Source: Marinifilaceae bacterium (GTDB lineage Bacteria; Bacteroidota; Bacteroidia; Bacteroidales; Marinifilaceae). From it: DNA of 64,000 nt. Positions 51,811-60,639 of this stretch are shown here, in pieces. The position numbers and the translations under genes are program-made. The notes beneath the pieces were generated by a model, which was not told the origin of the DNA, did not search any database, and was given only the letters and a program-made list of their open reading frames with translations. The stretch covers positions 62,001 to 126,000 of the forward strand of contig JAFGYE010000023.1 of NCBI GenBank assembly GCA_016936255.1, given 5' to 3'. Numbering within the stretch: position 1 is the stretch's first letter; each line of letters opens with the position of its first letter.

Positions 51811-52600
51811 AGCATTCATAAATAATCCGAAAAACTTCCCTCAGACATTCCTGTCGTTGTTCAATAAAGCCCATATGTCCTGACGTTTGAAGAACAAAAG
51901 GAGTTAAACCGTTTTCTCTGGCAATTTCACCGGCAATTTTCAAAGGAATAAAATTATCTTCTTTGCCCATCATGCTCACCTTTGGCATGTCTAAACTTTT
52001 CAAAACATGATTACGGTCTGGTCGGTTCATCATGGCTTCTAAGGCAGCAATAATTCCATGATCGGGAGTTTTGCAGGCAATTTGTGTAACACGCTCTATT
52101 TCATGAGCAAATTTATCTAAATTCTTATTTGAGAACGTATTTGGGATGCTGGCTTTACAAATTTGCTCCTTTTTGCCTTGAATTACCAATTCTATTTCCC
52201 GTTTTCTATTTTTCTTCTTTTCTTCGGTATCAGCATTTGGCGAGGAATGGAATAAGCAGAAACTCTCGAGCTTCTCTTTGTATTTATCAGCGAAAGCCAG
52301 AGCCACATAACCACCCATTGAATGGCCAATGATATTGATTTTTTTGAGTTGAAGATGCAGTGCCAAGTCATTTACAGCTTCTGCCATATCTTCCACGCTG
52401 CAGGATTTTATTTTTAAATCAGATAATCCATGTCCGGGTAAATCGATTGTAATTACCCGGGCTAATCTGGAAAGATCATTTGCGAACGTTTCAAAGGTTT
52501 CCAGAGATTCCAAATATCCATGTAGTAACAGTACTGTGTTTCCTTTTCCTTTGTCCCGGTATCGAAGGTTGTAGTTTTTAAGTTGTAAAAATTGATCCAT
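51809..52600 (-). CDS. alpha/beta hydrolase
   Basis: This 263-residue cytoplasmic protein of the alpha/beta hydrolase fold has oxyanion segment LLLHGYLES (25-33), nucleophile elbow GHSMGG with Ser94, and a C-terminal His242 in SGHMGFIEQ. The acid is probably the Asp in SMMGKEDNFIP. The lid region (~120-190) is rich in Lys/Glu. The family covers esterases, lipases, peptidases and hydrolytic ring-opening enzymes; no residue pattern here fixes the substrate. It stands alone on the minus strand. Confidence 0.85.
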   Translation of the reverse strand: MDQFLQLKNYNLRYRDKGKGNTVLLLHGYLESLETFETFANDLSRLARVITIDLPGHGLSDLKIKSCSVEDMAEAVNDLALHLQLKKINIIGHSMGGYVALAFADKYKEKLESFCLFHSSPNADTEEKKKNRKREIELVIQGKKEQICKASIPNTFSNKNLDKFAHEIERVTQIACKTPDHGIIAALEAMMNRPDRNHVLKSLDMPKVSMMGKEDNFIPLKIAGEIARENGLTPFVLQTSGHMGFIEQRQECLREVFRIIYEC

Positions 52601-53116
52601 GTTTTTTGAACGTATATTTTAATTTTTATGACCTCTAAATCCTCTATAGAGGAGCTTGAAGTTTGCGTTTGGTGCAAATTTTAGAATTTTTCTCATTTTT
52701 TGACCCTAAAGGTGTTTGGAATTTTTAGATAGAAATTTCAACCCAACTTTCACCTCATACTTAAAAATCAAGTGTATTACTACAATCTAAAATCTAACCA
52801 TCTGAACGAATCTGGGATTCTAAATTAAAACAATATCTCAAAACCTTGTTCTATAACATACAAATATTTGATAACTTGCAAACTTTAGCGGAAAAACAAT
52901 TAATGAATTAATTCTGTAATTGGTTTAAAATTAGAATTATATATAGATTTAAATCTCGAAATTTCTAATGAACCTAAGAAATCGATTTGTTGTAGAATCA
53001 GTCTAAATAATTTGCACATGTTCCTAAATATCGTTTCATCACTCAGGAGCATTTACATTTGTCAATTAATATAGTAAAGCTTACAAAAAAAACAGTCTAA
53101 TTAAATCTTTAAACTT
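52601..53116. other. intergenic before the sdh operon, dispersed element and leader
   Basis: 52630-52740 contains acctctaaatcc followed by the perfect palindrome TCCTCTATAGAGGA (52640-52653). Then come tttgcgtttggtgcaaattt, ctcattttttgaccctaaag and ggaatttttagat, a combination I recall from non-coding elements elsewhere in Bacteroidota. 52741-53116 is AT-rich leader of the sdh operon with no coding frame. No exact TAnnTTTG promoter is found, though TTTG-N18-TAATTTG near 52987-53015 is close. Confidence 0.45.
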
Positions 53117-53773
53117 ATGAGCAGTTTTTTAAGTTCATCTATTGGGAAGAAGTTGGTAATGAGTTTATCAGGACTTTTTCTTGTGCTATTTATTTTAGTA
53201 CACCTGATATTGAACTCCTTTTTAATGTTTGACAGCACAGGAGAGCTGTTTAATGCCGGGGCACATTTTATGGCTATGCCGGTGATTCGTTTTGGTTTAC
53301 AGCCCGTATTGGCTGGTGGTTTCATTATCCATATTATCTATGCGATTATTTTAACCATCCAAAATAGAAAAGCTCGTCCACAGAAGTATGCTTCTCAAAA
53401 TTTGGGAGAAAGCAGTACCTGGTCTTCACGAAACATGTTTGTTTTGGGCGGTCTTGTCTTGGTTTTCATCGCAATGCACTTAATGCATTTCTTTATTCCT
53501 ATTCAGATTGAAGGGAATGTACATGATGATTATCAGTTGGTAAAAAATCTATTTACAAATGGCTCTATGGGAATGGTTTATACCGCACTTTATGTTGTAG
53601 GTGCTATTTTGTTAGGAATGCACCTGGCTCATGGATTTTGGTCAGCATTTCAGTCGGTTGGTTTAAGCAATAAGCTATGGAGATCACGATTGGAAAAAGT
53701 TGGTTATATCTATGCAATTTTTGTTGCAGCCGGATTCACAATCATTCCTTTGTATTTACACTTTTTTGCTTAA
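53117..53773 (+). CDS. sdhC: succinate dehydrogenase/fumarate reductase cytochrome b subunit
   Basis: This 218-residue membrane subunit has five hydrophobic helices, the single-subunit di-heme type found with SdhA and SdhB of this family. Candidate heme-ligand histidines occur in LVHLILNS, IIHIIYAI, MHLMHFF and MHLAHGFWSAFQS. It anchors the flavoprotein/iron-sulfur subunits and exchanges electrons with the quinone pool. It is the first gene of the operon, 22 bp before sdhA. A promoter-like region with an AT-rich leader lies upstream. Confidence 0.92.
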   Translation: MSSFLSSSIGKKLVMSLSGLFLVLFILVHLILNSFLMFDSTGELFNAGAHFMAMPVIRFGLQPVLAGGFIIHIIYAIILTIQNRKARPQKYASQNLGESSTWSSRNMFVLGGLVLVFIAMHLMHFFIPIQIEGNVHDDYQLVKNLFTNGSMGMVYTALYVVGAILLGMHLAHGFWSAFQSVGLSNKLWRSRLEKVGYIYAIFVAAGFTIIPLYLHFFA

Positions 53774-53795
53774 TTGCTAATAATAAAAAACGGTT

Positions 53796-55736
53796 ATGAC
53801 AGTATTAAACTCAAAAATTCCAGCCGGACCAATAGCTGAAAAGTGGTCAAGCCATAAAGCTGCCATTAAGGTGGTTAGTCCAGCGAATAAGAGAAAATTA
53901 GATATTATCGTTGTAGGAACCGGATTAGCCGGTGGATCTGCTGCCGCTTCTATGGCAGAGATGGGATACAACGTAAAAGCATTTTGCTATCAGGATTCAG
54001 GTCGTAGAGCTCACTCTATTGCAGCTCAGGGTGGTATTAATGCAGCAAAAAATTATCAGAATGATAACGATTCAGTTCATCGTTTATTTTACGATACAGT
54101 AAAAGGTGGTGATTATCGTGCGCGTGAAGCTAACGTTCATCGTTTGGCTGAGGTAAGCGGAGATATCATCGATCAGTGTGTTGCTCAGGGGGTACCTTTT
54201 GCACGCGAATATGGCGGAACATTATCTAACCGTTCATTCGGTGGTGTATTGGTAAGTCGTACTTTCTATGCCCGTGGTCAAACCGGACAGCAGCTGTTGT
54301 TGGGTTGTTACGCTTCTATGAATCGTATGATCGGACAAGGAAAAATTGAAATGCACGAACGCAACGAGTTATTGGATATTGTAATTATCGATGGAAAAGC
54401 TCGTGGTATCATTACCCGTAACTTGGTTACCGGTGAAATCGAACGTCACGGTGCGCATGCTGTAGTAATTGCAACAGGTGGATACGGTAACGTATTTTTC
54501 TTGTCAACAAATGCTATGGGATGTAATGGTGGTGCTGCATGGCAGGCATATAAGAACGGTGCCTGTTTCGCGAATCCTTGCTACGTGCAGATTCACCCAA
54601 CTTGTATTCCAATTCATGGCGAGCAGCAATCGAAACTGACATTGATGTCGGAATCATTGCGTAATGACGGTCGTGTTTGGACTCCTAAGAAAAAGGAAGA
54701 TGCAGTTAAATTGCAAAAAGGTCAGATTACTGCTAATGATATTGCTGAAGAAGATCGCGATTTCTACCTGGAAAGAAGATATCCATCATATGGTAACTTG
54801 GTTCCTCGTGATGTTGCATCGCGTGCAGCTAAAGAAAGATGTGATGCTGGTTTCGGTGTAAACGAAACAGGTAAAGCAGTTTATCTTGATTTTAAATATT
54901 CTATCGAAAGATTAGGTAAGGATGTTATCGAAGCCCGTTACGGTAACTTGTTTCAGATGTATGAGAAGATTACTGATCAGAATCCTTACGAATTGCCAAT
55001 GCAGATTTACCCTGCAATTCACTACACAATGGGTGGTGTTTGGGTTGATTATAACTTGATGACTAACATCCCAGGTCTTTACGCTATTGGTGAGGCTAAT
55101 TTCTCCGATCACGGTGCTAACCGTTTGGGAGCTTCTGCTTTGATGCAAGGTTTGGCTGACGGATATTTCGTGTTGCCTTATACTATTGGCGATTATCTTG
55201 CTGATGAAATTCAGGTTCCCCGTATCGATGTTAATCACCAGGAGTTTGTTAAGAAAGAAAAGGCGGTTACCGATCGTATGACCCGTTTGTTCAATATCAA
55301 AGGAAGCAAGTCGGTTGATTCTTTCCACAAGCGTTTGGGACACATCATGTGGGAATATGTTGGAATGGCTCGTAACGAGGAAGGTCTGAAATTAGCGATT
55401 AAGGAAATTCAGAAACTTCGTGAAGATTTTTACAAAGATCTTCGTATTACAGGCGATTACAATGCAATGAACATTGAATTGGAAAAAGCTGGTCGTGTAG
55501 AAGATTTCATCGATTTAGGTGAATTGATGGCTCGCGATGCTCTGGATCGTAACGAATCTTGTGGTGGTCATTATCGTGAGGAATCAACTACTGAAGATGG
55601 TGAAGCTAAACGTAATGATGAGAACTTTGCATATGTTTCGGCTTGGGAATACCAAGGCGAAGGTAAAGATCCAATCTTGCATAAGGAAGAGCTCGTTTTT
55701 GAAAACGTTAAGTTGACTCAAAGGTCATATAAGTAA
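53796..55736 (+). CDS. sdhA: succinate dehydrogenase/fumarate reductase flavoprotein subunit
   Basis: This 646-residue catalytic subunit has the FAD-binding dinucleotide fold [17 protein letters not shown], the covalent-flavin segment [15 protein letters not shown], and substrate motifs including [24 protein letters not shown] and [11 protein letters not shown]. The capping/C-terminal helical domain has the usual [12 protein letters not shown]. It interconverts succinate and fumarate. The sequence is complete. Codon use is noticeably more biased (Cgt for Arg, gg-t for Gly) than in neighbours, as expected for high expression. Confidence 0.97.
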   Translation: MTVLNSKIPAGPIAEKWSSHKAAIKVVSPANKRKLDIIVVGTGLAGGSAAASMAEMGYNVKAFCYQDSGRRAHSIAAQGGINAAKNYQNDNDSVHRLFYDTVKGGDYRAREANVHRLAEVSGDIIDQCVAQGVPFAREYGGTLSNRSFGGVLVSRTFYARGQTGQQLLLGCYASMNRMIGQGKIEMHERNELLDIVIIDGKARGIITRNLVTGEIERHGAHAVVIATGGYGNVFFLSTNAMGCNGGAAWQAYKNGACFANPCYVQIHPTCIPIHGEQQSKLTLMSESLRNDGRVWTPKKKEDAVKLQKGQITANDIAEEDRDFYLERRYPSYGNLVPRDVASRAAKERCDAGFGVNETGKAVYLDFKYSIERLGKDVIEARYGNLFQMYEKITDQNPYELPMQIYPAIHYTMGGVWVDYNLMTNIPGLYAIGEANFSDHGANRLGASALMQGLADGYFVLPYTIGDYLADEIQVPRIDVNHQEFVKKEKAVTDRMTRLFNIKGSKSVDSFHKRLGHIMWEYVGMARNEEGLKLAIKEIQKLREDFYKDLRITGDYNAMNIELEKAGRVEDFIDLGELMARDALDRNESCGGHYREESTTEDGEAKRNDENFAYVSAWEYQGEGKDPILHKEELVFENVKLTQRSYK

Positions 55737-55800
55737 TCAGCAGATAGTAACTTGTAGATAGTAACTAGTACATAGTCTAATAAATATAAACTGAATAAAA
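55737..55800. repeat. word-repeat flank between sdhA and the four-helix-bundle gene
   Basis: Near-repeats agatagtaacttgtag, atagtaactagtacatag and tctaataaat occupy this 64-bp gap. Approximate reverse complements (gtactatctactaaaatct) lie on the other side of the inserted gene. The two flanks face each other like ends of an inserted unit. Confidence 0.55.
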
Positions 55801-56151
55801 ATGAATCGTTTTAAAGATTTAATTGTTTGGCAAAAAAGTAGAACTTTGGTAAAAGAAGTCTACATTTTAACAAATGAATTACCTTCTGATGAACGATTTG
55901 GAATGGTGTCACAAATAAGAAGATGTGCTGTTTCTATTCCCTCCAACATTGCCGAAGGCTGTGGGAGAAATACAAATGCAGACTTTGCACGTTTTCTGGA
56001 TATTTCGAACGGAAGTTCTTATGAACTTGAAAGCTTGTTGATACTATCTATCGATTTAAATTATATTCAAAGAGGGCAGTTTGATGCGGTTAATCTATTA
56101 ATTCAAGAGATTCAAAAAATGATTTTCAAATTAAAAGAAAGTCTTAAATAA
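55801..56151 (+). CDS. four-helix bundle protein (S23 / 23S rRNA intervening-sequence type)
   Basis: The 116-residue product begins MNRFKDLIVWQKSRTLVKEVY, followed by GMVSQIRRCAVSIPSNIAEGCGR. Both are signatures of the small S23 family, which fold as four-helix bundles and form pentamers in solved structures. The biological role is unknown. In spirochaetes related genes sit inside 23S rRNA intervening sequences. Here the gene lies between sdhA and sdhB, 64 bp and 59 bp away, with mirrored repeat words on both sides, so it looks like an insertion into the operon. It is intact and in the operon's orientation. Confidence 0.9.
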   Translation: MNRFKDLIVWQKSRTLVKEVYILTNELPSDERFGMVSQIRRCAVSIPSNIAEGCGRNTNADFARFLDISNGSSYELESLLILSIDLNYIQRGQFDAVNLLIQEIQKMIFKLKESLK

Positions 56152-56210
56152 GCTGTTCTAATTGACTAACGTACTATCTACTAAAATCTAATTACTCAAT
56201 ACCAAAAAAA
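56152..56210. repeat. word-repeat flank between the four-helix-bundle gene and sdhB
   Basis: Contains ttgactaacgtactatct and actaaaatctaattactc, approximate complements of the repeats on the left flank. Polycistronic transcription through it is needed for sdhB to be made from the sdhC promoter. Confidence 0.5.
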
Positions 56211-56972
56211 ATGGCAGACAAGATATTAAAAGAATTAACAATAAAGGTTTGGCGTCAGAAGAACGCTAAAGCCCAAGGTAAGTTTGAGACTTACAAAATT
56301 AATGATATTTCAACCGGAACTTCATTTTTGGAGATGCTTGACATCTTGAATGAAGAATTGGTTAATGGTGGAACTGAGCCGATTGCTTTCGATCACGATT
56401 GTAGAGAAGGTATTTGTGGGATGTGCAGCTTGTTCATCAACGGACGTGCTCACGGACCAGATGATGACATCACTACTTGTCAGTTGCACATGCGTAAGTT
56501 CTCTGATGGAGAAACGATTACTATTGAGCCTTGGAGAGCTGGAGCATTTCCGGTAATTAAAGATTTAATTGTAGATCGTACCGCATTCGAGAAAATTCTT
56601 CAGTCGGGTGGATACATCTCTGTAAACACAGGTGGTGTACCTGATGGGAATGCAATTCTAATTTCTCAGGATGATGCTGAGGAAGCAATGGATGCTGCAG
56701 CTTGTATTGGATGTGGTGCTTGTGTTGCAACTTGTAAAAACTCATCGGCAATGTTGTTCGTTTCTGCTAAGGTATCTCACCTTGCAAAACTTCCACAAGG
56801 TCGCGTTGAAGCAGCTCGTCGTGCAAAAAGCATGGTTGCAAAAATGGACGAGATGGGATTTGGTAACTGTACCAATACCGGAGCTTGTGAAGTAGAATGT
56901 CCTAAGGGAATTTCAATCGCAAACATCGCTCGTTTGAACCGTGAGTTCTTAGTAGCAAAAATTAAGGATTAA
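56211..56972 (+). CDS. sdhB: succinate dehydrogenase/fumarate reductase iron-sulfur subunit
   Basis: This 253-residue electron-transfer subunit has the [2Fe-2S] domain [12 protein letters not shown] (about residues 64-75) plus the preceding plant-type ferredoxin fold. The C-terminal bacterial ferredoxin domain has [11 protein letters not shown] (~165-175) and [16 protein letters not shown] (~221-236), which together supply the other two clusters. It links SdhA to the cytochrome b subunit. It is complete and last in the operon, separated from sdhA by the inserted four-helix-bundle gene. A terminator follows. Confidence 0.96.
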   Translation: MADKILKELTIKVWRQKNAKAQGKFETYKINDISTGTSFLEMLDILNEELVNGGTEPIAFDHDCREGICGMCSLFINGRAHGPDDDITTCQLHMRKFSDGETITIEPWRAGAFPVIKDLIVDRTAFEKILQSGGYISVNTGGVPDGNAILISQDDAEEAMDAAACIGCGACVATCKNSSAMLFVSAKVSHLAKLPQGRVEAARRAKSMVAKMDEMGFGNCTNTGACEVECPKGISIANIARLNREFLVAKIKD

Positions 56973-56995
56973 TTTAGACTGTAATCCAAATATAG

Positions 56996-57028
56996 AGAGC
57001 GTTGCCTAAGGGTGACGCTCTTTTTTTT
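56996..57028 (+). terminator. intrinsic terminator of the sdh operon
   Basis: A 7-bp stem AGAGCGT (56996-57002) / ACGCTCT (57015-57021), then eight T (57021-57028). Confidence 0.8.
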
Positions 57029-57044
57029 CGCGCCGTGGCTTTGT

Positions 57045-57500
57045 TCAAAAACCAAACAACATTTGTTCCTTTGATGGTATTGGATTAAAAATATACTGTA
57101 TTGGGATCATATCCATTTCCTTCTGATAAATTTCTACCGAAACCGAAAATATTCCCTGATTGATATTGCCAATTTCCTTTGCTGCCGATTTGGATAGATC
57201 TATTATTCTGCCCTTGGCAAATGGACCACGATCGTTAATCCGGACGATTACAGACTTTTTATTTTCTAAATTAACTACTTTAACCCAAGTGCCAAAAGGA
57301 AGGCTTCTGTGAGCTGCAGTATAGTTTTCGTGATGATATTTTTCCCCGCAAGCAGTCCGTTTTCCTTCAAATCTGTCGGCATAGAAACTGGCTTTTCCAA
57401 TTTGAGCCTGTTCATTCGGTTTTTGTGCATGAGAATTGTGGTTTAAAAGTAGAACTGACAACAGGAGAATTAATTTCGGCAAAGAAAAAAGTCTAAACAT
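57045..57500 (-). CDS. RlpA-like double-psi beta-barrel lytic transglycosylase family protein
   Basis: With the preferred start at 57500 the protein has 151 residues. A signal peptide ([19 protein letters not shown], cleaved before QKPNEQAQ) is followed by the RlpA double-psi barrel. Its blocks are [40 protein letters not shown] and [24 protein letters not shown]. An upstream ATG at 57551 would place 17 polar residues before the signal and overlap a terminator. RlpA proteins cleave or bind naked glycan strands of peptidoglycan at division sites; the SPOR domain often present in the family is absent here. Convergent with sdhB. Confidence 0.88.
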   Translation of the reverse strand: MFRLFSLPKLILLLSVLLLNHNSHAQKPNEQAQIGKASFYADRFEGKRTACGEKYHHENYTAAHRSLPFGTWVKVVNLENKKSVIVRINDRGPFAKGRIIDLSKSAAKEIGNINQGIFSVSVEIYQKEMDMIPIQYIFNPIPSKEQMLFGF

Positions 57501-57550
57501 GTTAGAAAGATAATGAAAATGGTTTTTGTATCTGTAAGCGATTTTAGGCA

Positions 57551-57579
57551 CAAAAAAATCCGGTCAAACGACCGGATTT
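57551..57579 (-). terminator. intrinsic terminator of the lipoprotein gene
   Basis: A perfect 10-bp stem AAATCCGGTC (57556-57565) / GACCGGATTT (57570-57579) with loop AAAC. On the minus strand it runs into seven T. It lies 21 nt after the stop of the gene at 57600. Confidence 0.9.
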
Positions 57580-57599
57580 CAGTTTTTTATGAGCATATA

Positions 57600-58715
57600 T
57601 TAACTGTCTGCCTGATTCATGTAATAGGCTTCGTGAGCCACTTTATTAACTACATGATTCACAAAATACATGTCGTACATCGAACTGAATATCTCAGCCA
57701 TTTTATCAAGAGTATCTTGTCCTAAAAGCTCCGAAAGAACAACTACAGATTCATCAGCAAAAGTAATTTTCAAATCACGGCCTTTTCTACAGAATACAAC
57801 ATTGGCCTCGGTTGATTCGCCACTGTTGTTGATTACTTCAACAACAGCACCTTCCTCTAAAACACCATCGCGGTATACCAGGTACGAATCGCTGGTTGAA
57901 TTCTTAACAATCTCGATAAGCCCGATTGACAGTTTGTATTCGTAACTGCTGTTTTCACCATTCCCTTTTGTGAATTGCATTTCTTCTTTAAAAAGAACAT
58001 CTTCACCATTTTTAAGATTGTAGGCATATTGAATAGTGTCACCCATTTTGAACTTAACACCAACAGAATAATCATCGGTAAATGAAAACTTCGATTCGTA
58101 ATTGAAATTCTGATTTGCAGCAATGTCCCAATTCACGAATAGTTCTCCTGCAGGTTCATCTTCAACAGTAATAGATGAATTTACCAGGTTATTAAATTGG
58201 AAACCTTCATCCATAGAGAAATAGTAGTTGTACTCGGTTGTAGTAATTACAAAATCGTTCACCAAACTGTCATCACCCTCTTCTTCCATATATAATTTCC
58301 AGGGATTACCAGCCTTCTCTTTGGGTAACTTGATAATAAACTCTTCACTGTCTCCTGTTTTTTCAAACTTAGAGCTGTAACCCATTTTTGTTTCAGTTGT
58401 TGCTGCAGGTATAGCTGCACTGTATTCGTAAATACCTTTTATATCATCAAGAGTGATATTTGCAGAAAATTTTGTGTCGTCACTTCCTTGTTTTGTTGTA
58501 CCAGCAACAGTGGTTGGATCATTCATGGTAACAATTTCAAATCCTTTCGAGCTGGTAATTTCATCAACTGCAGTAGTTAAGCTAACAGTCTTTTCTTTTA
58601 AGGATTGCTCTAAAGAAAGACCCTTTTCCGGATTATTATCTGAATTGTCTGAACAGCTAAAAAGAACTGCAGAGAAAAATAATAATGCACCAACGGCAAT
58701 AATGTTTCGTTTCAT
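57600..58715 (-). CDS. lipoprotein of unknown function
   Basis: This 371-residue protein has a type II signal with LFSC, so Cys21 is lipidated, followed by SDNSDNNPEKG, an acidic/Asn-rich stretch like surface-export signals of the phylum. The body alternates acidic and aromatic residues in beta-type stretches (e.g. YNYYFSMDEGFQFNN, YSVGVKFKMGDTIQYAYNL). It ends in a short helix (LDKMAEIFSSMYDMYFVNHVV) with His and Met. No recognisable domain. Monocistronic, with a clean terminator. Confidence 0.65.
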   Translation of the reverse strand: MKRNIIAVGALLFFSAVLFSCSDNSDNNPEKGLSLEQSLKEKTVSLTTAVDEITSSKGFEIVTMNDPTTVAGTTKQGSDDTKFSANITLDDIKGIYEYSAAIPAATTETKMGYSSKFEKTGDSEEFIIKLPKEKAGNPWKLYMEEEGDDSLVNDFVITTTEYNYYFSMDEGFQFNNLVNSSITVEDEPAGELFVNWDIAANQNFNYESKFSFTDDYSVGVKFKMGDTIQYAYNLKNGEDVLFKEEMQFTKGNGENSSYEYKLSIGLIEIVKNSTSDSYLVYRDGVLEEGAVVEVINNSGESTEANVVFCRKGRDLKITFADESVVVLSELLGQDTLDKMAEIFSSMYDMYFVNHVVNKVAHEAYYMNQADS

Positions 58716-59048
58716 ATCTAAAAATTTAAATTATAAGTTTCAAAATCAATATAAAACCAACTTAGATTGATTAAAAAAATCATTTTAAAATTAACTTCAG
58801 TTACTTACGCAAATAGGATACCAATTGATTTGATTTAGACCTGCAATTTTTATTGCAGCAAGCTTAATGTTCTGTAAACGAAAAGATAAGGAAATTTATT
58901 GGGCGACGTTTGAACCAATCGGATAATTTTTATCAAATAGGATTTGTGTAGAATATTGGACACTTGTGTGGATTTGTTCTACATAGTGAAGGATCTATTT
59001 TTATATTTTTAGTTGATTTTCACCTTTTTTTATATGAGTGAAACGTGA
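58716..59048. other. intergenic, no gene seen
   Basis: AT-rich leader of the lipoprotein gene (minus) and low-complexity T-rich DNA. No hairpin with a T-run and no coding frame were found. Confidence 0.45.
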
Positions 59049-59258
59049 ATTGCATGCTGTTTATATTGGCATAATAAGTTTTGCTGCAGTAAGTTTAATA
59101 ACCCAAGCCTAAAATTTAATGCCGAGGGCAAAAAAGTCATCGAAAACTACAATTGGGATGGTTATGAAGAGTATATTTTAAAAGGGCAGCAAGAACTTTG
59201 CGTTGATTGGGAGAATGCAGAATCATCTGATCCTAAGTGGGAGGTGCAACTCTTCTAA
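59049..59258 (+). pseudogene. possible gene remnant (C-terminal fragment)
   Basis: The plus frame ending at the TAA 59256-59258 is open for 70 codons from a TGA at 59046. Its last ~50 residues are strikingly protein-like: LKFNAEGKKVIENYNWDG, YEEYILKGQQELCVDWEN, then AESSDPKWEVQLF. No in-frame ATG, GTG or TTG with a ribosome-binding context precedes it. It may be the decayed 3' end of a former gene or part of a deleted one. The family is not recognised. Confidence 0.4.
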
Positions 59259-59293
59259 CCGGCAATTGTGGCTGGGCAAATTATAGTCACAGA

Positions 59294-59334
59294 AAAATAA
59301 ACCACCCAAAAAACTGAGGCGGTTTATTTTTTTT
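59294..59334. terminator. hairpin terminator between the remnant and the DUF6261-like gene
   Basis: A 10-bp stem AAAATAAACC (59294-59303) / GGTTTATTTT (59321-59330), extended inward by ACC/GGC partial pairing. T-runs follow on the plus strand and A-rich sequence on the other, so it can act in both directions. Confidence 0.65.
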
Positions 59335-59338
59335 GAGA

Positions 59339-60067
59339 TCAATTATGTGCCTGCATCTTTTCCTTTTTGCGCTTTACTGCAGCCAAATGATCTGCTACTG
59401 ATTTGTTATTGTCCTCTATAATTGTAGTCAGCAATCCGGCAAATTCTTTGTACTGGCTTGGTTTTGCCTTTGCCATTGATTGAAGATAAACAGAAAGTTC
59501 ATTGTTGATTAATTCTCTCAGATCTTTGGCCAGAGCTGTTGCCGATTTTGTTTTTTTCCGATCAACCGTATTTTCAATAAATTCCAGGTTAGACAATTCA
59601 AAATCGGACTGCGAGCTTTGCAGGTTCACAAGTAATTTGTCTAAATCGGGTATCGAAGCTCTTTCTTCGGCTAATTCAGGAGCCGTTAAATCGACTAACA
59701 TAGCGTTAATGTTCGCACTTTCGTTGATATAGGTGTACTCAGTAATCTCGATTCCAAACCGATCCAATATCTTTTTTATCCGCAAAGCTTTTTTTTGATT
59801 TTCATCTGGTCTTCGGTTGCATCTGGCCATTACTTCATAAAACACGGTACGTACATCTGCGTCGCGTATTGCATCTTTCTCCTTCCTGTCATTGTGCACA
59901 CCTCCCCGGTTAATCGAGTCAATCAACTCATTGGTTATAAGCAAAAGTTTTTTAAAAATATCCGTGTAATAGTGATCCTCTTTTATTGAATATTTTTGAA
60001 ATAAAGAGATAAGCTTGTTACCAATTTCGGCACAATGTTTTGTAGAGGAGTTAGAATTTATTTTCAT
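59339..60067 (-). CDS. DUF6261-like protein (helical, unknown function)
   Basis: This 242-residue, almost fully alpha-helical cytoplasmic protein has the pattern of the Bacteroidota DUF6261 family. A first domain shows repeated Lys/Asp/Arg helices (RKEKDAIRDADVRTVFYEVMARCNRRPDENQKKALRIKKIL), followed by paired helices with TKSATALAKDLRELINNELSVYLQ. The family assignment is from memory and moderate. There is no signal peptide, membrane segment or catalytic motif. In other genomes such genes often come in tandem copies and beside repeats. Here the upstream 0.5 kb holds a 21-nt tandem array. Confidence 0.55.
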   Translation of the reverse strand: MKINSNSSTKHCAEIGNKLISLFQKYSIKEDHYYTDIFKKLLLITNELIDSINRGGVHNDRKEKDAIRDADVRTVFYEVMARCNRRPDENQKKALRIKKILDRFGIEITEYTYINESANINAMLVDLTAPELAEERASIPDLDKLLVNLQSSQSDFELSNLEFIENTVDRKKTKSATALAKDLRELINNELSVYLQSMAKAKPSQYKEFAGLLTTIIEDNNKSVADHLAAVKRKKEKMQAHN

Positions 60068-60239
60068 AAGTGGGGAAACGATTAATTTTTGACAACTAAA
60101 AAACTAAATTACATAAAATTATCAAAACAGATGAAATATATTTATTTATGATGATAAATTACGATTCGGCATGTGCTCGTTATTCAAGATAATGCGCGAT
60201 GCCGGCTTTTTTTAAACTACTTTGTGTTGATACTATTTG
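60068..60239. other. intergenic, no gene seen
   Basis: AT-rich leader of the DUF6261-like gene followed by a short GC-richer patch (gcgcgatgccggcttttttt at about 60192-60211). No clear promoter consensus. Confidence 0.35.
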
Positions 60240-60531
60240 CAGGTTTATCTGAATTGCGCACTCTGATATTGGAATTTGGCAGCCGGTAATCAATATTAAG
60301 CATTCGGATACCCGATTTAGTAAACGATCTGTAAAATTCCACTTTCTGTTTGTAGAAATAGCAATTTGCACCAAAGAATTCATCATTCTGGCATCAGAAT
60401 GGCCAATTTGTTTCATCCGATAAGCTTTTCTGATACCCGAATATTCAATTTTATTCTTCTATTCTGTAATTCATAAATCAGAATGGCCAATTTTATTGAG
60501 AACCCGTCTTTTCTGAATTTAGGATGTACCA
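60240..60531. repeat. degenerate tandem array, exact 21-nt period
   Basis: Units start at 60240, 60261, 60282, 60303, 60324, 60344, 60365, 60386, 60407, 60428, 60449, 60470, 60491 and 60511; all but two steps are exactly 21 nt. From 60344 on, two unit types alternate. One starts ttctg and ends aatggccaa or similar (60344, 60386, 60428, 60470). The other starts tttg/tttt (60365, 60407, 60449, 60491). The true higher-order period is therefore 42 nt. A T-run opens every unit. A minus-strand open frame (60180-60416) is a by-product of the period being a multiple of 3. Confidence 0.8.
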
Positions 60532-60639
60532 AAATGAGGGAGTGCTCGTATTGTTAAGGAACTATTTATCCGTTAAAAATGCCGTTGCTTACCTATTTTA
60601 ACCAGCTTTTGTAGTTTAAAGAGATTTGGATTTAATTGT

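Noticed and set aside
60180-60416. 78-codon minus-strand frame
   Set aside because: It lies in the 21-nt array; the frame stays open because the period is a multiple of three.
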